64,000 nt of DNA. It comes from Granulicella paludicola (lineage in GTDB: Bacteria; Acidobacteriota; Terriglobia; Terriglobales; Acidobacteriaceae). Position numbers and translations under genes: made by a program. This document shows, one piece after another, positions 35,222 through 43,454 of the stretch. The stretch's first letter is position 1, and each line of letters begins with the position of its first letter. The stretch spans positions 186,001-250,000 of the forward strand of contig NZ_JAGSYC010000023.1 of assembly GCF_025685545.1 (NCBI RefSeq), given 5' to 3'. Under the pieces are notes generated by a model. The model had not been told where the DNA came from and made no database searches. It worked only from the letters and a program-made list of their open reading frames with translations.

Positions 35222-36790
35222 ATGCGTAGAGTGACAAGAGTTTTGGCTGGGGCGTTTTGGTTGGCGGCGGGTAGCGCTGGAGCTTTGGCTCAGGGAGTAG
35301 CGGCTCCGGTGGTAAAGGTAAGCGGCGGGTCGATCCAAGGCAGCGTCCTTGCTGCAGACGTGAAGGCATACCTGGGCGTACCGTATGCCGCGCCGCCAGT
35401 GGGCGATCTCCGCTGGAAGGCTCCGCAGCCGGTGGTGGGCTGGGAGGGCGTGCGACAGGCGACGCAGTTCGGGCATCGCTGCACGCAGTTTGGCGTGAGC
35501 CCCGACATGCAGTTTCGCGATGCGGGGCCGAGTGAGGATTGTTTGACCTTGAATGTGTGGGCTCCGGCGAAGGCGGAGAAGCTGCCGGTGATGGTGTGGG
35601 TGCATGGCGGCGGATTCGTGAACGGCGGCAGCTCCGAGCCGCGACAGGATGGGCAGTTTCTGACCAAGCATGGCGTGATCGTGGTTTCGATGAACTACCG
35701 GCTGGGGATGCTGGGCTTCTTTACGCACAAGGGGCTGGAGGCAGAAAGCGAGCACCAGTCGGCAGGTAATTATGGGTTGATGGACCAGGCAGCGGCCGTG
35801 GCTTGGGTAAAGCAGAACATCGCGGCCTTCGGCGGAGATCCGGAGAACATCACGCTGTTCGGCGAATCGGCGGGATCGTTTTCGGTGAGCGCGCTTATGG
35901 CGTCGCCGGTGAGCAAGGGGATGCTGGCGAAGGCGATTGGCGAAAGCGGCTCACCGCTGTACAACCGCACGCTGTCATTCAAGCCGCTGGCAGGCCGCGA
36001 GGTGCAGGATGCCGAGACGGTGAAGACAGTGCTGGGCACGGACGATCTTGCGGCGTTGCGGAAGATGCCTGCGGAGTCGTTTGCGGATGAGAAGCGACTG
36101 CAGCCTGCATCGGCGTTTCCTCCGGTGATCGACGGGTATTTTCTGCCGAAGCCGGTATCAGCGATCTATGCGGTGGGCGAGCAGGCGCATATACCGATGA
36201 TGGCTGGCTGGAATGCGGATGAGATTCGCGGAACCGTGGTGAACGCGAAGGTGAAGACGACCTCTGCGAGCTTTGCGGCGACGGCGGACAAGGATTTCGG
36301 CACAGATGCGAAGAGCTTCCTGGCGGTGTATCCGTCCAAGACGAATGCGGAGGCGGAGGAGTCTGCCGGTGATTATGCGGGCGACAAGTTTCTTGTGTAC
36401 TCGACATGGCGCTGGCTGGAGGCGCAGGTGAAGACGGGTGAGGCCCCGGTGTATCGCTATCGGCTGGACCTTGTGCCACCAACGGACAAGTACCATCCGG
36501 CGGGTTCAGGTGCGTTCCATTCGGATGACATCGAGTACGTGTTTGGCACGCTGGACAGCCGCCAGCAGGCGACGTGGCGGCCTGTGGACCGGGCGGTGTC
36601 CGAGCAGATTCAAACGTACTGGACGAACTTTGCGAAGACGGGTGATCCGAATGGTATGGGGCTGCCGAAGTGGCCCGCGTATGACGCGAAGGACGGCTGG
36701 ATGCTGATGCACCTGGACGCGAAGTCGGCGGCGAAGAGCGATGAGCTGCGGAAGCGGTATCTATTTCTGGAGAGCGTGTGGGAAAAGTAG
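35222..36790 (+). CDS. secreted type-B carboxylesterase
   Basis: This 522-residue alpha/beta-hydrolase (COesterase family) has a signal peptide (VLAGAFWLAAGSAGALAQG). It shows YLGVPYAAPPVGDLRWKAPQP, EDCLTLNVWAP, VWVHGGGFVNGGS (oxyanion hole) and the nucleophile elbow FGESAGSFSV near residue 220. The acid and histidine follow (AFHSDDIEYVFGTL with the conserved His). It probably hydrolyses aryl or alkyl esters outside the cytoplasm. Para-nitrobenzyl esterase and cholinesterase-like members cannot be separated by eye. It is preceded by AAGGAGTGACAGG. Confidence 0.93.
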   Translation: MRRVTRVLAGAFWLAAGSAGALAQGVAAPVVKVSGGSIQGSVLAADVKAYLGVPYAAPPVGDLRWKAPQPVVGWEGVRQATQFGHRCTQFGVSPDMQFRDAGPSEDCLTLNVWAPAKAEKLPVMVWVHGGGFVNGGSSEPRQDGQFLTKHGVIVVSMNYRLGMLGFFTHKGLEAESEHQSAGNYGLMDQAAAVAWVKQNIAAFGGDPENITLFGESAGSFSVSALMASPVSKGMLAKAIGESGSPLYNRTLSFKPLAGREVQDAETVKTVLGTDDLAALRKMPAESFADEKRLQPASAFPPVIDGYFLPKPVSAIYAVGEQAHIPMMAGWNADEIRGTVVNAKVKTTSASFAATADKDFGTDAKSFLAVYPSKTNAEAEESAGDYAGDKFLVYSTWRWLEAQVKTGEAPVYRYRLDLVPPTDKYHPAGSGAFHSDDIEYVFGTLDSRQQATWRPVDRAVSEQIQTYWTNFAKTGDPNGMGLPKWPAYDAKDGWMLMHLDAKSAAKSDELRKRYLFLESVWEK

Positions 36791-36818
36791 AGTTGAGCAT
36801 AGCGGAGGGTCAAAAACA

Positions 36819-36850
36819 GATCCTTCGCTGCGCTCAGGATGACAAGATCA
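36819..36850 (+). repeat. short repeat unit (CTTCGCTGCGCTCAGGATGACAAG)
   Basis: AGATCCTTCGCTGCGCTCAGGATGACAAGATC between the esterase and nfo belongs to the same group as the unit at 19811-19838. It sits in a 66-bp gap between convergent genes. Confidence 0.5.
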
Positions 36851-36856
36851 GCGAGG

Positions 36857-37717
36857 CTAGCCAGCCGAAAGCGCGCGGAGGGCCATCACATTGCGCATCT
36901 CATCGCCGGGCTCGTCTACTGGGGTTTCAGCGATGAAGGCGGCGTGGTCGAAGCGGGCGTCGTGCAGCAACCGCTTGAAGGCAGCGGAGCCGATGGTGCC
37001 TTCGCCGATGTGTTCGTGGCGATCGAGCTTGCTGCCCATCGCGGCTTTGGCGTCGTTGCAATGCCAGACGCGGACTGCGTCGAAGCCGATGGTATCGCCG
37101 ATCTGCTTCATGGTCTGCTCATAGCCTTCGGGCGAGACAAGATCGTAGCCCGCAACGTGCGTGTGGCAGGTGTCGAGACAGACGCCAACGGGGGCGCACG
37201 CGCGCAGCGTGGCGACGAGTTCGGCGACCTGGTCGAAGCTGCCGCCGAGCGAGAACTCTGCACCCGCTGTGTTTTCGATGAGAATGCGCAGGTTGCGATC
37301 CTGCCACTTGATCCCGTCGATGGCTTTCTCGATTCCCTGCGCCGCGAGCTTCAGACCTTCGTCGCGGGTGAGGCCCTTCCAGCTGCCAGGGTGTAGGACG
37401 AGGAACTCGGCGCCCATATCCAGGGCGCGCTCGAACTCACCTCGGAAAGCTCCAATGGAGTTGTCGCGAACCGATTCGGTCTGCGAGCAGAGGTTGATGA
37501 GATAGCTGGCGTGGACGCAGACGGGGTTCACGTCGTGCTCCGCGCGGAGAGCGTTCATCTTTTCAGCGTCGGCGGGCTTTACGGGCGCGGCCTTCCAGGT
37601 GCGCGGGCTCGCTGAGAAGATCTGGAAGGTGTTCGCTCCGGCCTCGACCGCGCGGGTGACCGCTGTGTGGATGCCGCCGCTGGTGCCTACGTGAACGCCA
37701 ATTCGCTTCTTTGCCAT
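36857..37717 (-). CDS. nfo: endonuclease IV (AP endonuclease)
   Basis: The enzyme has 286 residues from the ATG at 37717. It is a metal-dependent base-excision-repair enzyme that cuts 5' to abasic sites. The AP-endonuclease-2 motifs are intact: FQIFSASPRTW, VCVHASYLIN, FLVLHPGS, LIENTAGAE, GVCLDTCHTHVAGYD, VWHCNDAK and DRHEHIGEG. Together they form the triple zinc site. The TTG two codons upstream is unlikely. It is convergent with the esterase gene. Confidence 0.96.
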   Translation of the reverse strand: MAKKRIGVHVGTSGGIHTAVTRAVEAGANTFQIFSASPRTWKAAPVKPADAEKMNALRAEHDVNPVCVHASYLINLCSQTESVRDNSIGAFRGEFERALDMGAEFLVLHPGSWKGLTRDEGLKLAAQGIEKAIDGIKWQDRNLRILIENTAGAEFSLGGSFDQVAELVATLRACAPVGVCLDTCHTHVAGYDLVSPEGYEQTMKQIGDTIGFDAVRVWHCNDAKAAMGSKLDRHEHIGEGTIGSAAFKRLLHDARFDHAAFIAETPVDEPGDEMRNVMALRALSAG

Positions 37718-37884
37718 AGCCAAAGGGTAGCGCAGACGTCGGTGTGGATGCCTTGGGTCTGGCGTGACGACTACGCTGAGGCTGAGGTTCGATGGCGGTC
37801 AGAAATCACTGAAATCAAACAATATCCGCAGGGCTTCAAACGTTCTAGGATGTACAGACAAATCTATTGAGGAAACTTTCGCCT

Positions 37885-38325
37885 ATGGCTTCGACACAGG
37901 ACTTCAAGAACCACACACGCTGGGACCCGCCGTTTCACTACTTCCTGGCACCGGTTCTTGTACTGAACTTCGCCTTCTCGATCACCTATGTCGTGCGGCA
38001 TTATCCCGACCACGCGAAGCTGGGTGGCTGGTGGATCGTGATGTCGCTCGCGCTCATCGTTCTGATGGAGAAGACACGCGGCTACGCGCTGAAGGCGCAG
38101 AACCGCGTGATTCGGCTGGAAGAGAAGCTGCGGCTTTTGCAGCTATGCTCGCCAGAGGAGCTGGTTGAGCTGGAGTCGCTGACTATCGACCAATATGTGG
38201 GTCTGCGGTTCGCCTCCAATCCAGAGCTGCCAGAGCTGGCGCGGCGCGCCATTCGTGAGAAGCTGACCCGCAAGCAGATCAAGGAGAGCATCAAGAGCTG
38301 GCGGGCGGATAACGATCGAGTTTAG
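37885..38325 (+). CDS. DUF6526-family membrane protein
   Basis: The protein has 146 residues from the ATG at 37885. The first residues NHTRWDPPFHYFLAPVLVLNFAFSITYVV include a first helix, and WWIVMSLALIVLMEKTRGYALKAQNRVIRLEEKLRL holds a second helix and a coiled coil start. The family (DUF6526) has this exact order with the RxIRLEE motif. The function is unknown. The C-terminal 60 residues are soluble. GAGGAAACTTTCGCCT is a ribosome site at longer spacing than usual. Confidence 0.88.
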   Translation: MASTQDFKNHTRWDPPFHYFLAPVLVLNFAFSITYVVRHYPDHAKLGGWWIVMSLALIVLMEKTRGYALKAQNRVIRLEEKLRLLQLCSPEELVELESLTIDQYVGLRFASNPELPELARRAIREKLTRKQIKESIKSWRADNDRV

Positions 38326-38330
38326 ACAGC

Positions 38331-38412
38331 AGTGAATAGACAGTAGTGCAAAGCAAAGGCCGCCTCAATGAGGCGGCCTTCGTCGTTCACTACTCACTAC
38401 TGTCTACTCACT
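38331..38412. terminator. terminator nested in an outer inverted repeat
   Basis: AAGGCCGCCTCA (38356-38367) pairs with TGAGGCGGCCTT (38369-38380). Outside it, AGTGAATAGACAGTAGTG (38331-38348) matches the reverse complement at 38395-38412 in 17 of 18 positions. The structure lies between the DUF6526 and reductase genes, which converge, and should stop transcription in both directions. Confidence 0.8.
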
Positions 38413-38417
38413 GGTCT

Positions 38418-39599
38418 TTAGTACACATCGAGCTGGTAACGCTTTTCCTTCTTCATCGTGGCCAGGTACTCGGCCGCGAATTCGAGGGTGCTGTTCGAAC
38501 CCAGGGCGATGGCGTCGAGCAGGGTGCGCTCTACGTCCTTGGCCATGCGCTCGGCGTCGCCGCAGATGTAGAAGTAGGCGCCGCTCTCCAGCCACGCGTA
38601 GAGGTCAGCCGAGTTTTCGCGCATGCGATCCTGCACGTACACCTTGCTCTTCTGGTCGCGCGAGAAGGCGGTGTCGAGGCGGGTGAGGAAGCCATCCTTC
38701 TCCATCGTCTGGAATTGGTCCTTGTAGAGGTAGTCCGAAACCGAGCGCTGCTCGCCGAAGAAGAGCCAGTTGTCGCCCTTATGGCCCATGATCTGGCGGT
38801 ATTCCAGGAACGAGCGGAAAGGAGCGATGCCAGTTCCAGGGCCAACCATGATGACCGGTGCATTGGTGTCGACGGGCAGGCGGAAGTTGTTGTTCTCGTG
38901 CAGGAAGATCGGAATCTGCGTGCCCACCGGCATGCGCTCACCCATGAAGCCCGAGCAAACGCCCTGGCGATCGAGGTTGTGCGAGTGGTAGCGAACGACG
39001 CGCACGGTGGTGTGCACCTGGCCGGGGTGGGCCTCATACGCCGAAGCGATGGAATACATACGCGGCGTGAGGCGGGCCAGCACCTGGAAGAGTTGCTGCG
39101 GCTCAGTGATGAGGCCGGGGAAATCGTTGATCAGATCGATGAACTCGCGTCCCCAGACGTACTCTTCGGCGATGGCCTTGTTGTCCGGGCCGAGATGAGC
39201 CTTCAGCGCAGCGGGAGCTTTGTCGCCGGCGATCTTGCCGAGCTGATTGACGGCGCTGCGGGTGAGCTTGCCGATTGCGAGGCGGCTCGAAAGGGCCTCA
39301 CGGAAGGAAATCTCGACCTTGTAGTGGTCGAGCACGCGCTCCTCGCCCGTGCAGTTCAGGGCCTTCAGAACGGTGTCGACCTGCTCATCGCGATTGGTGG
39401 GGAGGACGCCGACAGCATCGCCTGGAAGATAGTGCATGCCCTCTTCGAGCTCAAGCTCGATGTGGATGGTATCTTTTTCCGACTCGGGGCCGGTGAGGCG
39501 ATCATTGACCAGGACCTTGGATGAGTAAGGCTGGTTGCGCGTGTACTTGGGTGCGTGCTTCGCAGGAGCTTCGGTAGGTGCCACAGTGGTTTCAATCAT
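38418..39599 (-). CDS. CysJ-like FAD/NADPH reductase domain without flavodoxin
   Basis: The protein has 393 residues from the ATG at 39599. The frame upstream to 39734 is not needed. It has YLPGDAVGVLPTN, RLTPRMYSIAS (the RxYS flavin motif), GVCSGFMGER, and GPGTGIAPFRSFLEYRQ for NADP. YFYICGDAERMAKDVERTL is followed by a terminal LDVY aromatic. This is the complete diflavin reductase module of sulfite reductase alpha subunits, nitric-oxide-synthase and P450 reductases. The flavodoxin domain and a CysI partner are absent nearby. It probably takes electrons from NADPH to another flavin or iron-sulphur protein. Confidence 0.9.
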   Translation of the reverse strand: MIETTVAPTEAPAKHAPKYTRNQPYSSKVLVNDRLTGPESEKDTIHIELELEEGMHYLPGDAVGVLPTNRDEQVDTVLKALNCTGEERVLDHYKVEISFREALSSRLAIGKLTRSAVNQLGKIAGDKAPAALKAHLGPDNKAIAEEYVWGREFIDLINDFPGLITEPQQLFQVLARLTPRMYSIASAYEAHPGQVHTTVRVVRYHSHNLDRQGVCSGFMGERMPVGTQIPIFLHENNNFRLPVDTNAPVIMVGPGTGIAPFRSFLEYRQIMGHKGDNWLFFGEQRSVSDYLYKDQFQTMEKDGFLTRLDTAFSRDQKSKVYVQDRMRENSADLYAWLESGAYFYICGDAERMAKDVERTLLDAIALGSNSTLEFAAEYLATMKKEKRYQLDVY

Positions 39600-39793
39600 G
39601 CCACTAGCTATTATATGAGGCTTACCGGCTAATTGCAGGAAAAAGAGCCGAGGTTGCTCTTTTGAGTACAGGCAATGCTGCTGTGTGTGGGGGTAGGATT
39701 GCGGGCCGCTCGTAGCGGACGGACTTGAACTCAAAGGGGAAGCCGTCGCCAGAGTATCGGGTGGAAGAAAAAAGAGCAGGTCGAGAGTTCTGA

Positions 39794-40111
39794 TCAGGCA
39801 GGGTTCTCGTCGGTTACTGCAGCTGGCTTTGTCTCCCCTGGATTTACGAGGTCACGCAACTCTTTGCTGGGCTTGAAGTAAGGGACGCGCTTAGCCGGAA
39901 CCGCGACAGATTCGCCGGTCTTTGGGTTGCGACCGATACGGGGCTTGCGCTGGCGGGTGCGGAAGCTTCCGAAGCCCCGCACTTCAACCTTGTCGTTGCT
40001 CTTGAGGGCGCTGATAACGGAGTCGAACAGTGTCTCGACGATGACCTCGCCATCGCGACGGGTGAGGTCGCCCAGAGCGATAACTTGGTCTACCAGATCG
40101 GCTTTCGTCAT
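39794..40111 (-). CDS. HU/IHF-family DNA-binding protein
   Basis: The protein has 105 residues from the ATG at 40111, which follows TCAAGGAGACTCC (GGAG ribosome site). The N-terminal helices MTKADLVDQVIALGDLTRRDGEVIVETLFDSVISAL, GFGSFRTRQRKPRIGRNPKTGESVAVPAKRVPYFKPSKELRDLV match the family consensus. Basic arm residues R-x-G-R-N-P-x-T-G are intact. It is more like IHF-beta subunits than HU by the GSF and FKPSKEL motifs. It ends in a short acidic tail. It compacts DNA and assists looping. Confidence 0.95.
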   Translation of the reverse strand: MTKADLVDQVIALGDLTRRDGEVIVETLFDSVISALKSNDKVEVRGFGSFRTRQRKPRIGRNPKTGESVAVPAKRVPYFKPSKELRDLVNPGETKPAAVTDENPA

Positions 40112-40576
40112 GGAGTCTCCTTGAAAAAGTAGGACGTTGCAAAGTCGGTGCGGTTTCATTTTGCCGATGGGCGAACCCAGGCGAAACAAGGTTTGAGAGT
40201 TGATTGTAAAGATGCCGACGACCGGGAGAGCAGACGAGAGGAACACAGAATGGGACGGTCGAAGTCCCTGAAACGATTCGAATTGTAAGGAATAATCCCA
40301 GCTGCTCCTTTCACGATAAACCTGTTCGGCGCAAGAGGATAGAGGGAATCGCCTAAGCGCAGGAGTTGCCTGTGGGTGGTGCCAAAGTGGAGACAACAGC
40401 GGCGCGTGAAAATACTTTGCGGCTAAAACCGCCCCTTGACCTGTCTAACCCATAGCGTATTCTTAGGTCGGTCTATCCTCGATTGCTCCTTATCTGAAAG
40501 AATGACTCGTCCTATCCTCGGTCGGATGAAATTGTCCGGGGACGACGCAAAGGTTTGCTTGAAGGCTTTTTCGGCT
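40112..40576. other. intergenic region with promoter for the glycosyltransferase
   Basis: No gene was found in these 465 bp. The HU leader is on the minus strand at the left end, and a sigma-70-like promoter for the next gene is at 40436-40463. The remaining sequence shows nothing recognisable. Confidence 0.5.
40436..40463 (+). promoter_or_regulatory. sigma-70-like promoter
   Basis: -35 TTGACC at 40436-40441, 16-bp spacer, -10 TATTCT at 40458-40463. Transcription would begin near 40470, ahead of all candidate starts of the glycosyltransferase (40502, 40526, 40577). Confidence 0.55.
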
Positions 40577-41398
40577 ATGTCGCATCCACGGTTGAGCATT
40601 GTTATCCCGGCTTACAACGAGAGCGCTCGTATTGAGAACGCACTCGAGCGGGTGCTCGGCTGTGTTCAGGAGCGCGGCTGGGATGCCGAAATCCTGGTGG
40701 TAGACGACGGTTCGACTGACGATACAGTGGCGATCATCGGTCGCTGGATGGAGCGTCATGACCGTTTGCACCTGATTCGCAACCCTGGAAACCGCGGCAA
40801 AGGCTATTCGGTGCGGAATGGCCTGCTGCAATCGGCGGGCGAGCTGGTGATGTTTACCGATGCCGATCTTTCGGCACCGATCGAAGAGGCCGAGCTGCTG
40901 ATCGCTGCGCTCGACGAAGGAGCGGATGTTGCGATTGGGTCGCGCTGGCTGGACAAGCAGAAGCAGACGATCACGCAGCCGATGTATCGCCGGTTCTTTG
41001 GGCGGTGTTTCAACTGGGTGACACGAAAAGTGATGGGACTTCCGTATCGCGATACGCAGTGCGGCTTCAAGGCGTTTCGGCGCGAGGCGGCGCAGACGAT
41101 CTTCCGGCTGCAGACGATCGAGCGTTGGGGCTTCGATCCGGAGATCCTGTTCATTGCGCGTCGGTTACGGTACAAGATCGTCGAGGTTCCTGTGACCTGG
41201 GGACACGACGAGCGGAGTCGCATCAGCTATCTGAAAGATGGCATGAAGATGCTGTCGGAGATGGCAGAGATTCGGACCAACTCGCTGCGCGGGCGTTATG
41301 ACGAAGCGATTGCGGCGATGAAGGATACGAGTACGATGGTTACGCCGCAGATCGATCGCGTGGAGCGGATCGAGCGCGCCGAGATGAAGGCCCAGTAA
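40577..41398 (+). CDS. glycosyltransferase family 2, dolichyl/polyprenyl-phosphate sugar synthase type
   Basis: The enzyme has 273 residues from the ATG at 40577. Starts at 40502 or 40526 are possible but add residues unlike the family. SIVIPAYNESARIENAL opens the GT-A fold. VVDDGSTDDTVAII and FTDADLSAPIEEAELLI (DxD) follow. GSRWLDKQKQTITQPMYRRFFGRCFNWVTRKVMGLPYRDTQCGFKAFRREAAQTIF is typical of DPM/ALG5-like enzymes that link a sugar from UDP- or GDP-sugar to a polyprenyl phosphate. No membrane helices follow, unlike long DPM forms. A repeat starts directly after its TAA. Confidence 0.9.
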   Translation: MSHPRLSIVIPAYNESARIENALERVLGCVQERGWDAEILVVDDGSTDDTVAIIGRWMERHDRLHLIRNPGNRGKGYSVRNGLLQSAGELVMFTDADLSAPIEEAELLIAALDEGADVAIGSRWLDKQKQTITQPMYRRFFGRCFNWVTRKVMGLPYRDTQCGFKAFRREAAQTIFRLQTIERWGFDPEILFIARRLRYKIVEVPVTWGHDERSRISYLKDGMKMLSEMAEIRTNSLRGRYDEAIAAMKDTSTMVTPQIDRVERIERAEMKAQ

Positions 41399-41590
41399 CC
41401 CCCCTCTCCCCCCCCCCCGCAATTTAGATTCAAAGTATTGATTCGAGATCGCTTAAGTCTGAACTCTGGTCGCAATTGCGGTCCAGATACTACAAAAGCC
41501 GCTGGAGCCTCGAGAGGCTTGGGCGGCTTTTTGCTTCTATTTCTATTATAGCGGGTTGGAACGGGTGAACATGCAATTGATTTTCGCTTG
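41399..41590 (+). repeat. C-tract dispersed repeat, copy B
   Basis: The unit begins immediately after the glycosyltransferase TAA with CCCCCCTCTCCCCCCCCCCC. TCAAAGTATT is at about 41430, a terminator-like hairpin lies in the middle, and GGTGAACATGCAA closes it near 41577. It shares both ends with copy A (1946-2125), while the middle differs. 41591-41740 has no gene. Confidence 0.7.
41494..41532 (+). terminator. terminator hairpin inside copy B
   Basis: AAAAGCCGC (41494-41502) pairs with GCGGCTTTT (41523-41531), with an inner AGCCTCGAGAGGCT stem. TTGCTTCT follows. Confidence 0.7.
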
Positions 41591-41740
41591 AAAGGGTGCG
41601 TGGTTATTGGGGATTTCGAGTTTGATGGGCTGCAGGGGCTTGACAAGTATTCAGGGCCTGCCTCGCGAAGTCGACATTTGCATCCCACCTTAGCGATGAT
41701 GAAACCGTCGCGAAGACGGGGCACCTGGCATTCCGGAGGG

Positions 41741-41962
41741 TCATTTCTGTTTGGTGCGGGGTGGGGCGTACTGGAAGACCTGGTCGAGGGGGACGGCGAA
41801 GACGTGGGCGATGCGGAAGGCGACCTCGAGCGAGGGGGAGTATTTGTCCTGCTCGATGGCAATGACGGTCTGGCGGGTGACGCCGATCCGGTCGGCGAGG
41901 TCCTGCTGGGTCATGGTGTGGGCGGCGCGGAGGTCTCGGATCGAGTTGCTGATGCCGGGCAT
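41741..41962 (-). CDS. XRE-family helix-turn-helix regulator
   Basis: The protein has 73 residues. [49 protein letters not shown] is the full Cro/C1-type HTH of the short YozG-like regulators, and there is no other domain. Its start overlaps the stop of the membrane protein gene as TAATG, so translation is coupled. The pair (membrane protein with short HTH) is a common small module. The two palindromes before the pair at 42401-42468 are likely its own operators. Confidence 0.92.
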   Translation of the reverse strand: MPGISNSIRDLRAAHTMTQQDLADRIGVTRQTVIAIEQDKYSPSLEVAFRIAHVFAVPLDQVFQYAPPRTKQK

Positions 41963-42390
41963 TAGAGGGGTCTCCGGTAGGCGACGATCTGGGTGAGGGT
42001 TTTGACGATCTCGGCGAGCATGAGGACGGCGAAGAAGACGCTGAGGAAGTGCATCGCCAAGTGGGCGGGGTTGAGTTGGCCGAGCGCGGTGTGCAGCCAG
42101 AGCGCGGCCATGCCCAACATCATGAGGGCGATGACGGTGACGTATCCGGCGCGGTAGCCATAGAGGACGATGAGGCGGTCGCGCTCGTCCGTCATGCGGT
42201 TGCGGGTGGCGATGGCGATGATGGCCTGCAGGACGATCTGGGCGAGGATGAGGGTCGTGATGGCGCCAGCGACAAGGCCGAGCGACGGATGGGCGTCTCT
42301 GTGGATCAAGACAAAGTATGGGATGAAGACGGCGAGGTTGGCGAGGAGGGCGCCGTAGAGCGATTTTTCCTGGTAGGAGAGGCTGGGCAT
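41962..42390 (-). CDS. four-helix membrane protein paired with the XRE regulator
   Basis: The protein has 142 residues from the ATG at 42390 ([22 protein letters not shown]), which follows GGAGCCCACG as ribosome site. An ATG at 42420 is in frame but lies in the operator. It has four predicted helices with a central cytoplasmic loop [22 protein letters not shown], which is the DERDRxI signature of small DUF2178-like proteins that go with XRE regulators. The function is unknown. The neighbouring HTH gene suggests a regulator/membrane-sensor pair. Confidence 0.82.
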   Translation of the reverse strand: MPSLSYQEKSLYGALLANLAVFIPYFVLIHRDAHPSLGLVAGAITTLILAQIVLQAIIAIATRNRMTDERDRLIVLYGYRAGYVTVIALMMLGMAALWLHTALGQLNPAHLAMHFLSVFFAVLMLAEIVKTLTQIVAYRRPL

Positions 42391-42400
42391 CGTGGGCTCC

Positions 42401-42470
42401 ATGTCAAAAATGTTTGACATGGAGAAAGGTAACAGGGGTGGAAAGTGGTGTCAAATATTTTGGACATAAC
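42401..42470 (-). promoter_or_regulatory. promoter with two palindromic operators
   Basis: A perfect palindrome ATGTCAAA-N4-TTTGACAT lies at 42401-42420. A similar GTGTCAAA-N4-TTGGACAT lies at 42448-42467. On the minus strand -35 TTGACA falls in the distal site, a 17-bp spacer follows, and -10 TACCTT comes next. The proximal site then lies over the transcript start and the ribosome site. Autoregulation by the XRE protein is inferred. Confidence 0.7.
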
Positions 42471-42529
42471 ATACTTGACGCACAAATCGTCGGGGGGGGT
42501 GTCTAATCAGACACCGTGACAGGGCAGCG

Positions 42530-43264
42530 TTAGTTATCTTGGTCGTCGCTGGATTCGTTGTAAATTTGGCAACTGTTTACGTCATTCAGCGTGGGCAGAA
42601 TTTTGTAGCAGAACGTAGTCCAGTGAACTCTTTGGAAAACGTCCTCGTACGTGATTTTCCCGAACATATATATGTCGAATGTCCCCTCTTTGTAGGGAGC
42701 CAGGGATGGAATAAGTTCGTTGGTGTTGGACGAAATTGGAACTTTAGAGTTGGGAAATATTACTCCGGTGTAAATAGCCTCAGAGCCTTCGGAAAGAGTC
42801 AGATCGGAAATGGAAGGTTGATGACCATGTGGCAAAATCTTCCATCCGGTTTTGGTGACTACCTTCCGAGCAGGACTGAGACCTGTATCCATGATGACGA
42901 TTTTGGATCTAAACGGTTGATTGTCGCCGAACTGAAAGTTCGGGTCTCCGACTGCTATCCATGCTCTTTGTGTGGCCCGAAGATTGTCGGCACTAAACTT
43001 GTTAGCTTTTTGAGCTTCATCCCACTGGCCTTTATAAATCCATATAGCGCCGACAGCTACACAGAGAGCAGCAGCTTCCAAAATCTGCTTAAGAAGAGGA
43101 GTTTGATCGGGCTTGCAGTTCTGTTCTTCGCGGTGATGTTTTTTGGTTATCATGCTCTCCGCAATGGCATCGAAACTAACGTTCGGGTGATTGCTTTGTT
43201 GAGCGGTGTGATCGGGTGGGCGCTTGTTCTTGGCAGGATTTTGGGCGTTCCGCTGTTTAGTCAT
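42530..43264 (-). CDS. membrane-anchored protein of unknown function
   Basis: The protein has 244 residues. A hydrophilic N-terminus rich in Asn, Lys and Gln precedes one helix near residues 61-77 (ILEAAALCVAVGAIWIY). The extracytoplasmic part begins with FSADNLRATQRAWIAVGDPNFQF, where RAWIAVG is a motif seen in many single-helix unknowns. The rest is beta-rich (SDLTLSEGSEAIYTGVIFPNSKVPISSNT). Codon use is more A/T-rich than flanking genes. The plus-strand frame of similar length (42539-43276) is judged a shadow. The gene is divergent from the small basic gene at 43273 across 8 bp. Confidence 0.65.
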   Translation of the reverse strand: MTKQRNAQNPAKNKRPPDHTAQQSNHPNVSFDAIAESMITKKHHREEQNCKPDQTPLLKQILEAAALCVAVGAIWIYKGQWDEAQKANKFSADNLRATQRAWIAVGDPNFQFGDNQPFRSKIVIMDTGLSPARKVVTKTGWKILPHGHQPSISDLTLSEGSEAIYTGVIFPNSKVPISSNTNELIPSLAPYKEGTFDIYMFGKITYEDVFQRVHWTTFCYKILPTLNDVNSCQIYNESSDDQDN

Positions 43265-43272
43265 GGAGGGCT

Positions 43273-43413
43273 ATGAAACACGAATACCACGAAGGCAAGT
43301 TGGCGCTAAAGAATTTCGAGCAAGGGATGTCCCGTCTTCTCAAAACGCCTAAAGAATCTCTGGTAGGCAAGAGCCCACCTAAACTTAAAACCAGTGTCCG
43401 GAAGACGAAGTAA
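43273..43413 (+). CDS. 46-residue basic protein (KHEYHEG type)
   Basis: GGAGGGCT sits right before the ATG. The peptide starts MKHEYHEGKLALKNFEQGM, continues SRLLKTPKESLVGKSPPKL and ends KTSVRKTK. The N-terminal half looks helical and the C-terminal half is Lys/Pro-rich. I recall short proteins with the KHEY-x-EG start and basic tail in many bacteria, but their function is not known to me. It lies 41 bp before the ClpP-like gene in the same direction, so the two probably form one operon. Confidence 0.7.
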   Translation: MKHEYHEGKLALKNFEQGMSRLLKTPKESLVGKSPPKLKTSVRKTK

Positions 43414-43454
43414 AGCATAGAATTGGCAGACCACATCAAGGAGAGTTGGATTAG

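Noticed and set aside
42498-42515. Hairpin GGTGTCT-AATC-AGACACC after a run of G as terminator
   Set aside because: Neither strand has a T run after the stem; role unclear.
42539-43276. 245-residue plus-strand frame overlapping the membrane-anchored unknown
   Set aside because: Lacks a convincing ribosome site and has poorer composition; the minus-strand frame has a clear membrane helix and RAWIAVG motif.
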